DNA of 5,979 nucleotides from Pseudomonadota bacterium (lineage in GTDB: Bacteria > Pseudomonadota > Alphaproteobacteria > Acetobacterales > Acetobacteraceae): positions 1 to 5,979 of the forward strand of contig JAKAQU010000194.1 in assembly GCA_021819535.1 (NCBI GenBank). The letters run 5' to 3'. Shown one piece after another: positions 1 to 5,579 of this stretch. Position 1 is the stretch's first letter; every line of letters starts with the position of its first letter. Both the position numbers and the translations under genes were made by a program. A model generated the notes under the pieces. It did no database searches. It worked only from the letters and a program-made list of their open reading frames with translations, and had not been told where the DNA came from.

Positions 1-503
1 TTCCGATCTTCCTGCATTCCGGCAGCGGGCGGAACGATGCCATTCTTCTCTGTTCCGCGTATCGCGCGGCGCAATCGCCCGCGCTGCTTACCGAGATCGC
101 GGAACTTGCGTCTGCCCTCGCGCCCGCATCCGAACGGCGCGCCGAGACACTGGCGCAAGGGGCTGCATTCGCGCGTGCCGCCGGTGCCTGGGGTGGCACT
201 GTGACCGCAGCCTTGCCGGTTGCGTTTGGCGCCCTGGCTGCGCGGCATGGCATCGGCGAGGAGGCGGCGGTGCTCGGCTATCTGCACGCTTTCAGCGCCA
301 ATCTGATTTCCGCCGGCGTCCGGCTGATCCCGCTCGGCCAGTCCGACGGGCTTTGGGTACAAGCGGCGCTCGCGGCGGATATTCTCGCGCTCGCGGGCGA
401 AATCCGAAGCCAGACTCTCGATGATCTCGGCGCTGCGTGTTTTCGCGCCGACATCGCATCGATGCGCCACGAAACCCAGTATACGAGGTTGTTTCGCTCA
501 TGA
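1..503 (+). CDS. ureF: Urease accessory protein UreF (partial, N-terminus missing)
   Basis: UreF is a cytoplasmic, all-helical nickel-metallochaperone partner. It joins UreD/UreH and UreG in the complex that activates apo-urease. The reading frame is open from the left edge (first full codon at 3) to TGA at 501-503, giving 166 visible residues. UreF proteins are usually about 220-230 residues, so roughly the first 60 lie outside the window. Family features seen are the alanine-rich helical body, an HAFSANLISAGVRLIPLGQ segment (nt 288-344), and the conserved C-terminal ending METQYTRLFRS-like tail (here RHETQYTRLFRS at the very end). An internal ATG or GTG start is not credible because the homologous frame continues upstream without a stop. 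The gene overlaps ureG by four bases (ATGA), which is typical of a urease operon. Identification rests on family resemblance and on ureG next door. Confidence 0.94.
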   Translation, partial: PIFLHSGSGRNDAILLCSAYRAAQSPALLTEIAELASALAPASERRAETLAQGAAFARAAGAWGGTVTAALPVAFGALAARHGIGEEAAVLGYLHAFSANLISAGVRLIPLGQSDGLWVQAALAADILALAGEIRSQTLDDLGAACFRADIASMRHETQYTRLFRS

Positions 504-1123
504 CCAATTCCCGCCATGGTCCACTTCGTGTTGGCATCGGTGGCCCAGTCGGCAGCGGCAAGACCGCGCTGATGGATGCGCTCTGCCGCCAGTTCCGCGA
601 CCGTTTTGATATCGCGGCAATCACCAATGACATCTATACCAAAGAAGACGCCGAGTTTCTCACGCGCGCCGGCTCGCTCGTCGGGGAACGTATTCTCGGG
701 ATCGAAACCGGCGGCTGCCCGCATACTGCTATTCGCGAGGATGCGTCGATCAATCTCGCGGGAGTCGCCGATCTTTGCACGCGCTTTCCCGGGCTCGACC
801 TGATCCTAATCGAGAGCGGCGGTGACAATCTCGCGGCGACGTTCAGCCCGGAACTGGCCGATATCACCATCTATGTCATCGATGTTTCGGCGGGAGATAA
901 GATTCCGCGCAAGGGCGGTCCCGGTATTACGCGAAGCGATCTCCTCGTGATCAACAAGACCGATCTCGCGCCTTTCGTCGGCGCCAGCCTTACGGTGATG
1001 GATCGCGACGCGAGGCGTATGCGCGGTGAGCGGCCTTTCGTCTTTGCCAATGTGCGGGGCGGGCGTGGTGTCGCCGACATCGCCGCCTTCATCGCCCGCG
1101 CCGGCGGCCTCGATTTCGGGTAG
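500..1123 (+). CDS. ureG: Urease accessory GTPase UreG
   Basis: UreG is a SIMIBI-class GTPase that carries nickel and couples GTP hydrolysis to its delivery to urease through the UreD-UreF-UreG complex in the cytoplasm. The 207-residue product is the normal family length. The P-loop GPVGSGKT is at residues 15-22, the nickel-binding CPH motif at 73-75 (within ETGGCPHTAIREDAS), ESGGDN at 105-110, and the guanine-specificity NKTD at 152-155. The conserved KIPRKGGPGIT segment lies at 134-144. The ATG at 500 was chosen because it overlaps the ureF stop, has GAGG at 485-488 about 11 bases upstream, and begins the protein where homologues begin; the ATG at 437 would add 21 residues lying inside ureF. 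No key residue is missing. It is probably the last urease gene here, because the next gene has its own promoter. Confidence 0.98.
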   Translation: MTNSRHGPLRVGIGGPVGSGKTALMDALCRQFRDRFDIAAITNDIYTKEDAEFLTRAGSLVGERILGIETGGCPHTAIREDASINLAGVADLCTRFPGLDLILIESGGDNLAATFSPELADITIYVIDVSAGDKIPRKGGPGITRSDLLVINKTDLAPFVGASLTVMDRDARRMRGERPFVFANVRGGRGVADIAAFIARAGGLDFG

Positions 1124-1130
1124 CACGGCG

Positions 1131-1147
1131 CGGATCGGAATGATCCG
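1131..1147. other. Short inverted repeat downstream of ureG
   Basis: A perfect 6-bp dyad, CGGATC-GGAAT-GATCCG, sits 8 bases past the ureG stop. It could fold into a small RNA hairpin or serve as a protein-binding site. It is not followed by a T-run, so an intrinsic terminator is not supported. A 7-base direct repeat CCGGAAG (1145-1151 and 1167-1173, 22 bases apart) overlaps its right arm. The role is unknown and chance is possible. Confidence 0.3.
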
Positions 1148-1211
1148 GAAGCAAGTCGTGTTTGTCCCGGAAGAGGGGAGAAAGCAACGCGTCTGGTGAC
1201 TCCGTTATGTG

Positions 1212-1228
1212 TGGCATGGGTTTTGCTA
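1212..1228 (+). promoter_or_regulatory. Sigma-54 (RpoN) -24/-12 promoter for the ABC transporter/RidA/amidohydrolase operon
   Basis: The sequence TGGCATG-GGTT-TTGCTA matches the RpoN consensus TGGCACG-N4-TTGCW at all but one specified base. The invariant GG (1213-1214) and GC (1225-1226) are separated by exactly 10 bases. Counting from GC at -13/-12 places +1 at about 1238, a G, leaving a leader of about 39 bases before the start codon at 1277. RpoN promoters need an enhancer-binding activator such as NtrC. No convincing NtrC (TGCAC-N5-GTGCA type) or NifA (TGT-N10-ACA) site was found in the 88 bases between ureG and the promoter, so the activator is unknown. The match and placement are seen; activity is inferred. 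Confidence 0.72.
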
Positions 1229-1264
1229 AATTATTTCGACCTCTGCCTTGATCCCACACAGCAC

Positions 1265-1268
1265 GGAG
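1265..1268 (+). promoter_or_regulatory. Ribosome binding site deciding the solute-binding-protein start
   Basis: GGAG lies 8 bases upstream of the ATG at 1277. It supports that start over the in-frame GTG at 1196, which would place the sigma-54 promoter inside the coding region and put about 27 non-homologous residues ahead of the signal peptide. Confidence 0.7.
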
Positions 1269-1276
1269 TTGCCATC

Positions 1277-2194
1277 ATGATCGCGGCTGACACGTTCGAG
1301 CGCACGATACGGTGCAAAAAATCGCTATTTGCTATATTCTCAGGCACAGTCTTCCTGCTTGTCATGTCGGCAGCGTTGCCGGCGCGCGCCGCGGACACAA
1401 CGCTTAGTGGATCAGCGGCATGTCTCGCTCTGCAAGCGAAATATCCCGTGCTCAAGGGCAAGACCCTGGTCGATGCCCTCAATCCGCATACGCCAGGATA
1501 TGAGGCGCTCGACCCCAATGATCCCAGCCACTATATCGGCTTTGATGTCGATCTGGCCGAAGCGCTCGGCGAGTGTTTGGGGTTCAAGCTCGCCTACAAG
1601 CCGGTGGCGTTTGCCGCACTCCTGCCGACATTGCAGAGCGGCCAGGCGGATTTGGTGATTTCCGACATCTACGCGACCCATGAACGCGCCAAGGCCGCCG
1701 ATTTCGTCACCTATTCCAAGGTGTTCGATGGTGTTCTGGTCGTCAAAGACAACCCGAAGCACATCACCGGGATCAACACCACTCTCTGCGGCGACACTGC
1801 CGCCGAAAATACCGGCTTCGTCGAGGTGCCGCTCGTGCAAAATCTCGCCCCCGAATGCAAGACCGCGGGCAAGCCGGAGCCCAGCCTGCAACTCTATGAC
1901 AATAACGCCGATTGCATCCAAGCCATTCTGGCCGGGCGCGCCGATACTTACATCAACGACGTGAACACCGTCGATCAGGCGGTCAAAGCCTATCCCGACA
2001 AGCTGAGCAAGGCCGTCGCGGTAACACTTCCCTATTCGATCGGGATCGCCATCGCCAAGACCAAGCCCGAATTGCGCGATGCGATCATGGCGGCGCTGAT
2101 CGAGGTGCAAAAAGCGGGTGTCGAGACCGCGCTGCTCAAGAAATGGGCGCTTGATGCCGGATCCTTGGAAGAACCGCAGATTCTGAAGCAATAA
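1277..2194 (+). CDS. ABC transporter periplasmic solute-binding protein, polar amino-acid (family 3) type
   Basis: This is the periplasmic receptor that captures the solute and delivers it to the membrane transporter encoded next. The 305-residue precursor has a Sec signal peptide: charged start (RTIRCKK, 9-15), hydrophobic core 17-33, and cleavage probably after ARA at residue 38. Family-3 (SBP_bac_3) landmarks are GFDVDLAEALG (88-98), TLQSGQADLVIS (118-129), the ATHERAKAADF segment (133-143) whose Arg normally contacts a substrate carboxylate, and IND (226-228), where an Asp often binds the substrate amine. These residues suggest an amino-acid-like ligand, but the exact one cannot be read. 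The mature part has five cysteines (49, 100, 171, 194, 213), some of which could form disulfides. The stop overlaps the next start by one base (TAATG). The upstream sigma-54 promoter suggests nitrogen control. Confidence 0.93.
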   Translation: MIAADTFERTIRCKKSLFAIFSGTVFLLVMSAALPARAADTTLSGSAACLALQAKYPVLKGKTLVDALNPHTPGYEALDPNDPSHYIGFDVDLAEALGECLGFKLAYKPVAFAALLPTLQSGQADLVISDIYATHERAKAADFVTYSKVFDGVLVVKDNPKHITGINTTLCGDTAAENTGFVEVPLVQNLAPECKTAGKPEPSLQLYDNNADCIQAILAGRADTYINDVNTVDQAVKAYPDKLSKAVAVTLPYSIGIAIAKTKPELRDAIMAALIEVQKAGVETALLKKWALDAGSLEEPQILKQ

Positions 2195-3801
2195 TGTCAC
2201 TGTTTCTCCATTATCTCACCCTGCCATATCTTCTGACGGGAATAGGCTTCACGCTCGAAGTCACCGCTTTGGGATTGGCAGGCGGGCTGGTGATAGGAGT
2301 GCTTCTGGCCGGCATGCAATTGGGGCGCGTGCCGGCCCTGGCTGCGGTCGCGCGTGGCTATGCGGTGATTTTCCGCGGCACCCCGCTGATCCTGCAACTC
2401 GTCTTCGCGTATGACGCGCTGCCGCATATCGGCTTGACGCTCTCGGCCGCCGCCGCCGCGGGGCTGGCGCTGACCGCCAATGAAGCACCCTTCATCGCGG
2501 AAATTCTTCGCTCTGGCGTCATTGGCGTCGAGGCTGGGCAAATCCTGGCCGGCCAGGCGCTTGGCATGACGCCGTTCGTGCTGATGCGCCGGGTGGTGGC
2601 GCCGCAGGCGATCCGCGCCATCGTGCCGGCGCTCGGCAACGAAGCCGTGACGGCGCTGAAAAATTCATCGCTCGCCTCGGTCATCGCGGTGCCGGAGCTT
2701 ACGCTGCGCAGCACGCAGCTTGCATCATCGACTTTCGATTTTTTCTCGATCTTCTTTGCCTCCGGCCTGATGTATCTCATGCTGACCGGAGCGGTGAGCG
2801 TGCTGCAATTGCTCATCGAGGCGACACTCGATCTCGATCGCGGAAAAAAGCGCGCGTGGTTTGGGTGGCGGGTGCCTGGGCGGCAGGCGCGCGTCGCGCC
2901 CGCCGTTGCCGCGCCGCTTCCAACACGGGGGGCCGATCGCCCGGCCGCGGCGATGGCCCCCGCCGTTCCGAAACCTCACCAGAAGGCAATTCACCGGAGC
3001 GGGCGAGACGAAGGCGAGGTCGTCGTCGATGTGCGAAATCTGCACAAGCGCTATGGCGATCAAATCGTGCTCGATCATGTCGATCTTAATGTTCGTTCTG
3101 GTGAGATCGTCGCCCTTCTCGGCCGCAGCGGCTCAGGCAAGAGCACGCTTCTCCGCTGCATCTGTCATCTCGAAGAGGGGGATGCGGGCATCGTCCGTGT
3201 CGGCGGGCGGAGGCTCGGTCATGGCGAAGACGGCCGCAAATTGACCCCGCGCGAGATTGCGCGTGAGCGCGCCAATCTCGGCGTCGGCATCGTGTTTCAG
3301 CATTTCAATCTCTTCGCCCATCTCACCGCGCAGCAAAACATCGCGGGGCCTCTGCAATGGGTGCATGGCCTATCGGCCGCCGATGCTGACGATCGCGCTT
3401 TGTCGCTGCTGCGCCGCGTTGGTCTCGAACACCGCGCCGATGCGCTGCCGCGCCATCTCTCGGGGGGACAACAGCAGCGGATCGCCATTGCGCGCGCGCT
3501 CGCGCCGAACCCGAATGTATTGCTTCTCGATGAGCCGACATCCGCGCTCGATCCCGAACTCGTCGAGGAAGTCCTCGATGTCATCCGGCAACTGGCCGAG
3601 CAGGGCGGTCTCACCATGCTCATTTCGACCCACCAGCTTCGCTTCGCGCGCGATGTCGCGGATCGCATCGTCTTCCTCGCCGAGGGCGTGGTGAAGGAAG
3701 AGGGGCCGGCGCATGAAGTGCTCGCCCATCCACGACATCCACTGACCGCGCGCTTCCTCCGCGTCATGGGCGCGGAGCAACTGGCCGATATTCCGCGATG
3801 A
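2194..3801 (+). CDS. Fused amino-acid-type ABC transporter permease/ATP-binding protein
   Basis: One polypeptide of 535 residues carries both the inner-membrane channel and its ATPase, so a homodimer would supply a complete transporter core. The permease domain (about 1-215) resembles the HisM/GlnP family: hydrophobic segments near 15-40, 50-72, 82-104 and 183-208, the FRGTPLILQL segment (60-69), and the cytoplasmic EAA-like loop AGQALGMTPFVLMRRVVAPQ (119-138). A Pro/Ala/Arg-rich linker (about 217-273) joins it to a GlnQ/HisP-like ATPase. That domain has Walker A GRSGSGKST (310-318), Q-loop Gln369, signature LSGGQ (422-426), Walker B VLLLDE (442-447) and switch His480. All catalytic motifs are intact. 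The start overlaps the previous stop and has only a weak RBS, so translational coupling is likely. Fused proteins of this kind are known in proteobacteria but are less common than separate subunits. Confidence 0.96.
   Translation: MSLFLHYLTLPYLLTGIGFTLEVTALGLAGGLVIGVLLAGMQLGRVPALAAVARGYAVIFRGTPLILQLVFAYDALPHIGLTLSAAAAAGLALTANEAPFIAEILRSGVIGVEAGQILAGQALGMTPFVLMRRVVAPQAIRAIVPALGNEAVTALKNSSLASVIAVPELTLRSTQLASSTFDFFSIFFASGLMYLMLTGAVSVLQLLIEATLDLDRGKKRAWFGWRVPGRQARVAPAVAAPLPTRGADRPAAAMAPAVPKPHQKAIHRSGRDEGEVVVDVRNLHKRYGDQIVLDHVDLNVRSGEIVALLGRSGSGKSTLLRCICHLEEGDAGIVRVGGRRLGHGEDGRKLTPREIARERANLGVGIVFQHFNLFAHLTAQQNIAGPLQWVHGLSAADADDRALSLLRRVGLEHRADALPRHLSGGQQQRIAIARALAPNPNVLLLDEPTSALDPELVEEVLDVIRQLAEQGGLTMLISTHQLRFARDVADRIVFLAEGVVKEEGPAHEVLAHPRHPLTARFLRVMGAEQLADIPR
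2844..2893 (+). other. Possible programmed frameshift site: A_AAA_AAG with downstream stem at the permease/ATPase junction
   Basis: The heptamer A-AAA-AAG (2844-2850) is in the correct phase for tandem -1 slippage: the zero-frame codons are AAA (Lys218) and AAG (Lys219). This is the same motif as the dnaX slippery site. CGCGCG at 2851-2856 can pair with CGCGCG at 2888-2893, extended by two G-U pairs, and a nested 4-bp hairpin TGCC/GGCA occupies 2873-2885. The spacer is essentially zero, shorter than in dnaX, and no well-placed upstream Shine-Dalgarno stimulator is seen. A -1 shift would attach a basic tail of about 80 residues to the permease, ending at 3089, and lose the ATPase. The motif is seen; use in vivo is speculative. 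Confidence 0.25.
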
Positions 3802-4208
3802 GCAAGACCCGAGAAGCATTTTCCTTCACGCCGGCCGAGGGCGTCCCGCCCGCGGTCGCGCCGTTTTCGCATGCCATCCGCTGGGGTGATCTCTTGTTCG
3901 TCACCGGCCAGATGCCAACCGATCCGGCAACGGGGAAGCTGGTCGTGGGCGATGTCTTGGTTCAAGCCAATCAAGTCAGGCGCAATCTCGAAGCCGTATT
4001 ATCGCCGTTCGGCGCAACGCTCGACGATGCCCTCATGGTCCGCGTCTATCTCGCTTTCTTCGAAGATTATGGCGCGTTCAATGCGGCCTATCAGGCCTGG
4101 TTTCGCGGCCCGCTGCCAAGCCGCACTTGCGTTGGTGTCAATGGCCTGGCGCTTGGCGCCAGGATAGAAATCGATCTCATCGTCGGGCTGCGGGAGGGTC
4201 AAACCTAG
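3798..4208 (+). CDS. RidA/YjgF/YER057c family protein (Rid family deaminase)
   Basis: Rid proteins are small cytoplasmic trimers; RidA hydrolyses reactive enamine/imine intermediates to keto acids and ammonia, and other subgroups act in specific catabolic pathways. The 136-residue product spans the whole fold: APFSHAI (21-27), LLFVTGQMP (32-40), GDVLVQANQVRRNLEAVL (51-68), and LPSRTCVGVN (106-115) ending in ARIEIDLIV. The key Arg109 that binds the substrate carboxylate in RidA is present, as are Cys111 and Glu124, which line up with Cys107 and Glu120 of enterobacterial RidA. Tyr17 and Ser30 of that protein are replaced by Phe23 and Thr36, so it may belong to another Rid subgroup. The ATG overlaps the transporter stop (ATGA), and no strong RBS is seen, implying coupled translation. 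Lying between transporter and amidohydrolase, it probably handles an intermediate of the imported compound. Confidence 0.94.
   Translation: MSKTREAFSFTPAEGVPPAVAPFSHAIRWGDLLFVTGQMPTDPATGKLVVGDVLVQANQVRRNLEAVLSPFGATLDDALMVRVYLAFFEDYGAFNAAYQAWFRGPLPSRTCVGVNGLALGARIEIDLIVGLREGQT
4192..4198 (+). promoter_or_regulatory. Strong ribosome binding site for the amidohydrolase
   Basis: GGGAGGG within the end of the Rid gene lies 11 bases upstream of the ATG at 4210. It favours that start over the in-frame ATG at 4237, which has no purine-rich site in front of it. Confidence 0.6.
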
Positions 4209-4209
4209 C

Positions 4210-5301
4210 ATGAGTCTCACTCATAACGAACGCGCGATGAAACGTGAGCCGCGACGACCCGATCTGCACGAATTGCGGGCGACACCGCAAACAGTGCATT
4301 GGGGCTATTTTTCTCCCTCGCTTCCGCCCGTGCTGCGCGTGGCAAGCGGTGACGTCGTGCGCGCCGAGGCGGTTACGCACCACGCCGGAGATGCACCGGA
4401 ATTGATGATGGATGCCGGGATCGAGGAAATTTACGACGGCATCCCGGTTTCCGATCGGAATCCAGGCGTGCATATCCTGACCGGGCCCATCTACGTCGAG
4501 GGCGCGCGGCCGGGTGACATGCTTGAGGTTCGCTACCTGCAGATGACGCCACGGTTGCATTACGGCTCCAATCTCGCGGCGCATTGGGGCCATCTCTATC
4601 AGGAGTTTGGCAAGGAACGTGTGACCATCTATCGGATGGACGACGCGAGCCAGACGGCCGAAGCCGTGTTTGCTTACGATTTTCCGGGCAAATACCTCGT
4701 GCCCGGCACGATCACGCCGGCGCGCGACTGTTGCCGAGTACCGGCACTTCGCGGTGTCCGCGTGCCGGTGCGGCCGCATCTCGGCACCGCAGGCGTCGCG
4801 CCCGATGCAACCGGGCGCACGAGCAGCGTGCCGCCCGGGCGCCATGGCGGAAATATCGACAATTGGCGTATCGGCGCGGGTGCGACGATGTTCTATCCCG
4901 TGCAGGTTGATGGTGCGCTGTTTTCGATCGGCGATCCGCACATATCCCAAGGTGACGGCGAAATCAGCGGCACCGCCATCGAAGCCTCGCTCGATGTCAT
5001 GTTCCAGGTCTTCGTGCGAAAGGATTTTCAGTTCCCATCTCCTCTCCTTCGCACCAGCGATAGCTGGATGACCCATGGATTCGATGAGGATCTGAATCAA
5101 GCGATGCGGCACGCCAGCTTGGAGATGCTGAGATTATTGACGGAACATCACGGGTTGAGCCGTGATGACGCCTACTCGCTGATGAGCGTCGGCGCCGATT
5201 TTGCCGTAACACAAGTTGTCGATGGGCGGCAGGGCGTGCATGCCCGCATTTGCCACGCCGTGTTCCCCGAGGGAAGCGCCGGAAATGGCGGCAAGGGTTG
5301 A
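4210..5301 (+). CDS. Acetamidase/formamidase family amidohydrolase
   Basis: Members of the FmdA/AmdA family hydrolyse short amides such as formamide and acetamide to the acid and ammonia in the cytoplasm. The 363-residue product matches the family along its length: HWGYF (30-34), SGDVV (46-50), HH (57-58), GPIYVEGARPGD (92-103), RPHLGTAGVAP (188-198), PPGRHGGNID (208-217), GDPHISQGDGEISGTAIE (241-258) and SVGADFAVTQVVD (326-338). The conserved Asp, His and Glu residues in the GDPH...QGDGE block are expected at the active site of this family. No signal peptide is seen. A short Gly-rich tail (PEGSAGNGGKG) ends the protein. One base separates it from the Rid gene, so it is the last member of the operon. 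Members of this family are often mis-assumed to act on formamide; here the substrate is more likely tied to whatever the transporter brings in. No clear intrinsic terminator follows. Confidence 0.92.
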   Translation: MSLTHNERAMKREPRRPDLHELRATPQTVHWGYFSPSLPPVLRVASGDVVRAEAVTHHAGDAPELMMDAGIEEIYDGIPVSDRNPGVHILTGPIYVEGARPGDMLEVRYLQMTPRLHYGSNLAAHWGHLYQEFGKERVTIYRMDDASQTAEAVFAYDFPGKYLVPGTITPARDCCRVPALRGVRVPVRPHLGTAGVAPDATGRTSSVPPGRHGGNIDNWRIGAGATMFYPVQVDGALFSIGDPHISQGDGEISGTAIEASLDVMFQVFVRKDFQFPSPLLRTSDSWMTHGFDEDLNQAMRHASLEMLRLLTEHHGLSRDDAYSLMSVGADFAVTQVVDGRQGVHARICHAVFPEGSAGNGGKG

Positions 5302-5342
5302 TGCCGGCTGTGCCTTCCCCCATCCTCAATCGCGCGACCGGC

Positions 5343-5579
5343 TCAGAGATCGGCGAGGCGGACCCAGATGCCGAGCATGACGGCGGGGATCAGGGCGGCT
5401 GCGATCATCATTGGCCCCGGCATGCGGCCGAGCGCCTCGTGCAGCACCAGGAGCGTGAGCGCGAAAAAGGCCGGGGCGATGATCATGCCGCCGATGAGCG
5501 AGGCGGGGCTTCGCGCCGGTGGCTCGACCGACGCGGGGGCCGCGGCTTCGGTGCGATCCTGGCGGGGCATGGCGCTCAA
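5343..5579 (-). CDS. Small two-helix membrane protein, hypothetical
   Basis: I do not recognise a family. The 78-residue product has a polar, Ala/Pro/Arg-rich start (about 1-25), then two hydrophobic segments, about 28-48 (LIGGMIIAPAFFALTLLVL) and about 53-73 (MPGPMMIAAALIPAVMLGIW), joined by a short HEALGR loop, so an inner-membrane hairpin is likely. It follows the hydroxylase on the same strand. The start could be TTG at 5579, which overlaps the hydroxylase stop as TTGA with GGAGG (5590-5586) 6 bases upstream, or ATG at 5570, three codons later with a looser spacing; TTG is preferred on RBS geometry. Its stop faces the amidohydrolase stop across 41 bases. The opposite strand is also open here, but its product is Gly/Arg/Asp-rich with no recognisable domain. 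Confidence 0.6.
   Translation of the reverse strand: MSAMPRQDRTEAAAPASVEPPARSPASLIGGMIIAPAFFALTLLVLHEALGRMPGPMMIAAALIPAVMLGIWVRLADL

Noticed and set aside
437..499. Upstream ATG extending ureG by 21 residues
   Set aside because: The extension lies within ureF, has no homology to UreG N-termini, and the ATG at 500 has a better RBS and the normal ATGA overlap.
1124..1211. NtrC or NifA activator sites upstream of the sigma-54 promoter
   Set aside because: No TGCAC-N5-GTGCA-like palindrome or TGT-N10-ACA match was found on reading this interval.
1196..1276. GTG start adding 27 residues to the binding protein
   Set aside because: It would bury the sigma-54 promoter in coding sequence and precede the signal peptide with an unrelated stretch; the ATG at 1277 has GGAG at the right distance.
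1412..2200. Long open frame on the - strand (262 codons)
   Set aside because: It is antisense to the clearly recognised binding protein and its translation shows no recognisable domain; long antisense frames are common in high-GC coding DNA.
3016..3033. Possible internal start (GAGG then GTG at 3031) for a free ATPase
   Set aside because: The spacing of 11 bases is loose, and the product would lack the first beta strand of the ATPase domain.
3297..3974. Open frame on the - strand across the ATPase/Rid junction
   Set aside because: It spans two recognised + strand genes and gives a Ser/Arg/Cys-rich product typical of a shadow frame.
4177..5112. Long open frame on the - strand (311 codons)
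   Set aside because: It is antisense to the amidohydrolase, whose family motifs run throughout the + frame; the - product is His/Arg-rich without a recognisable family.
5302..5342. Terminator between the converging genes
   Set aside because: Only short GC repeats (GCCGG near 5303 and CCGGC near 5338) with a long loop and no T-run on either strand; not enough to call an intrinsic terminator.
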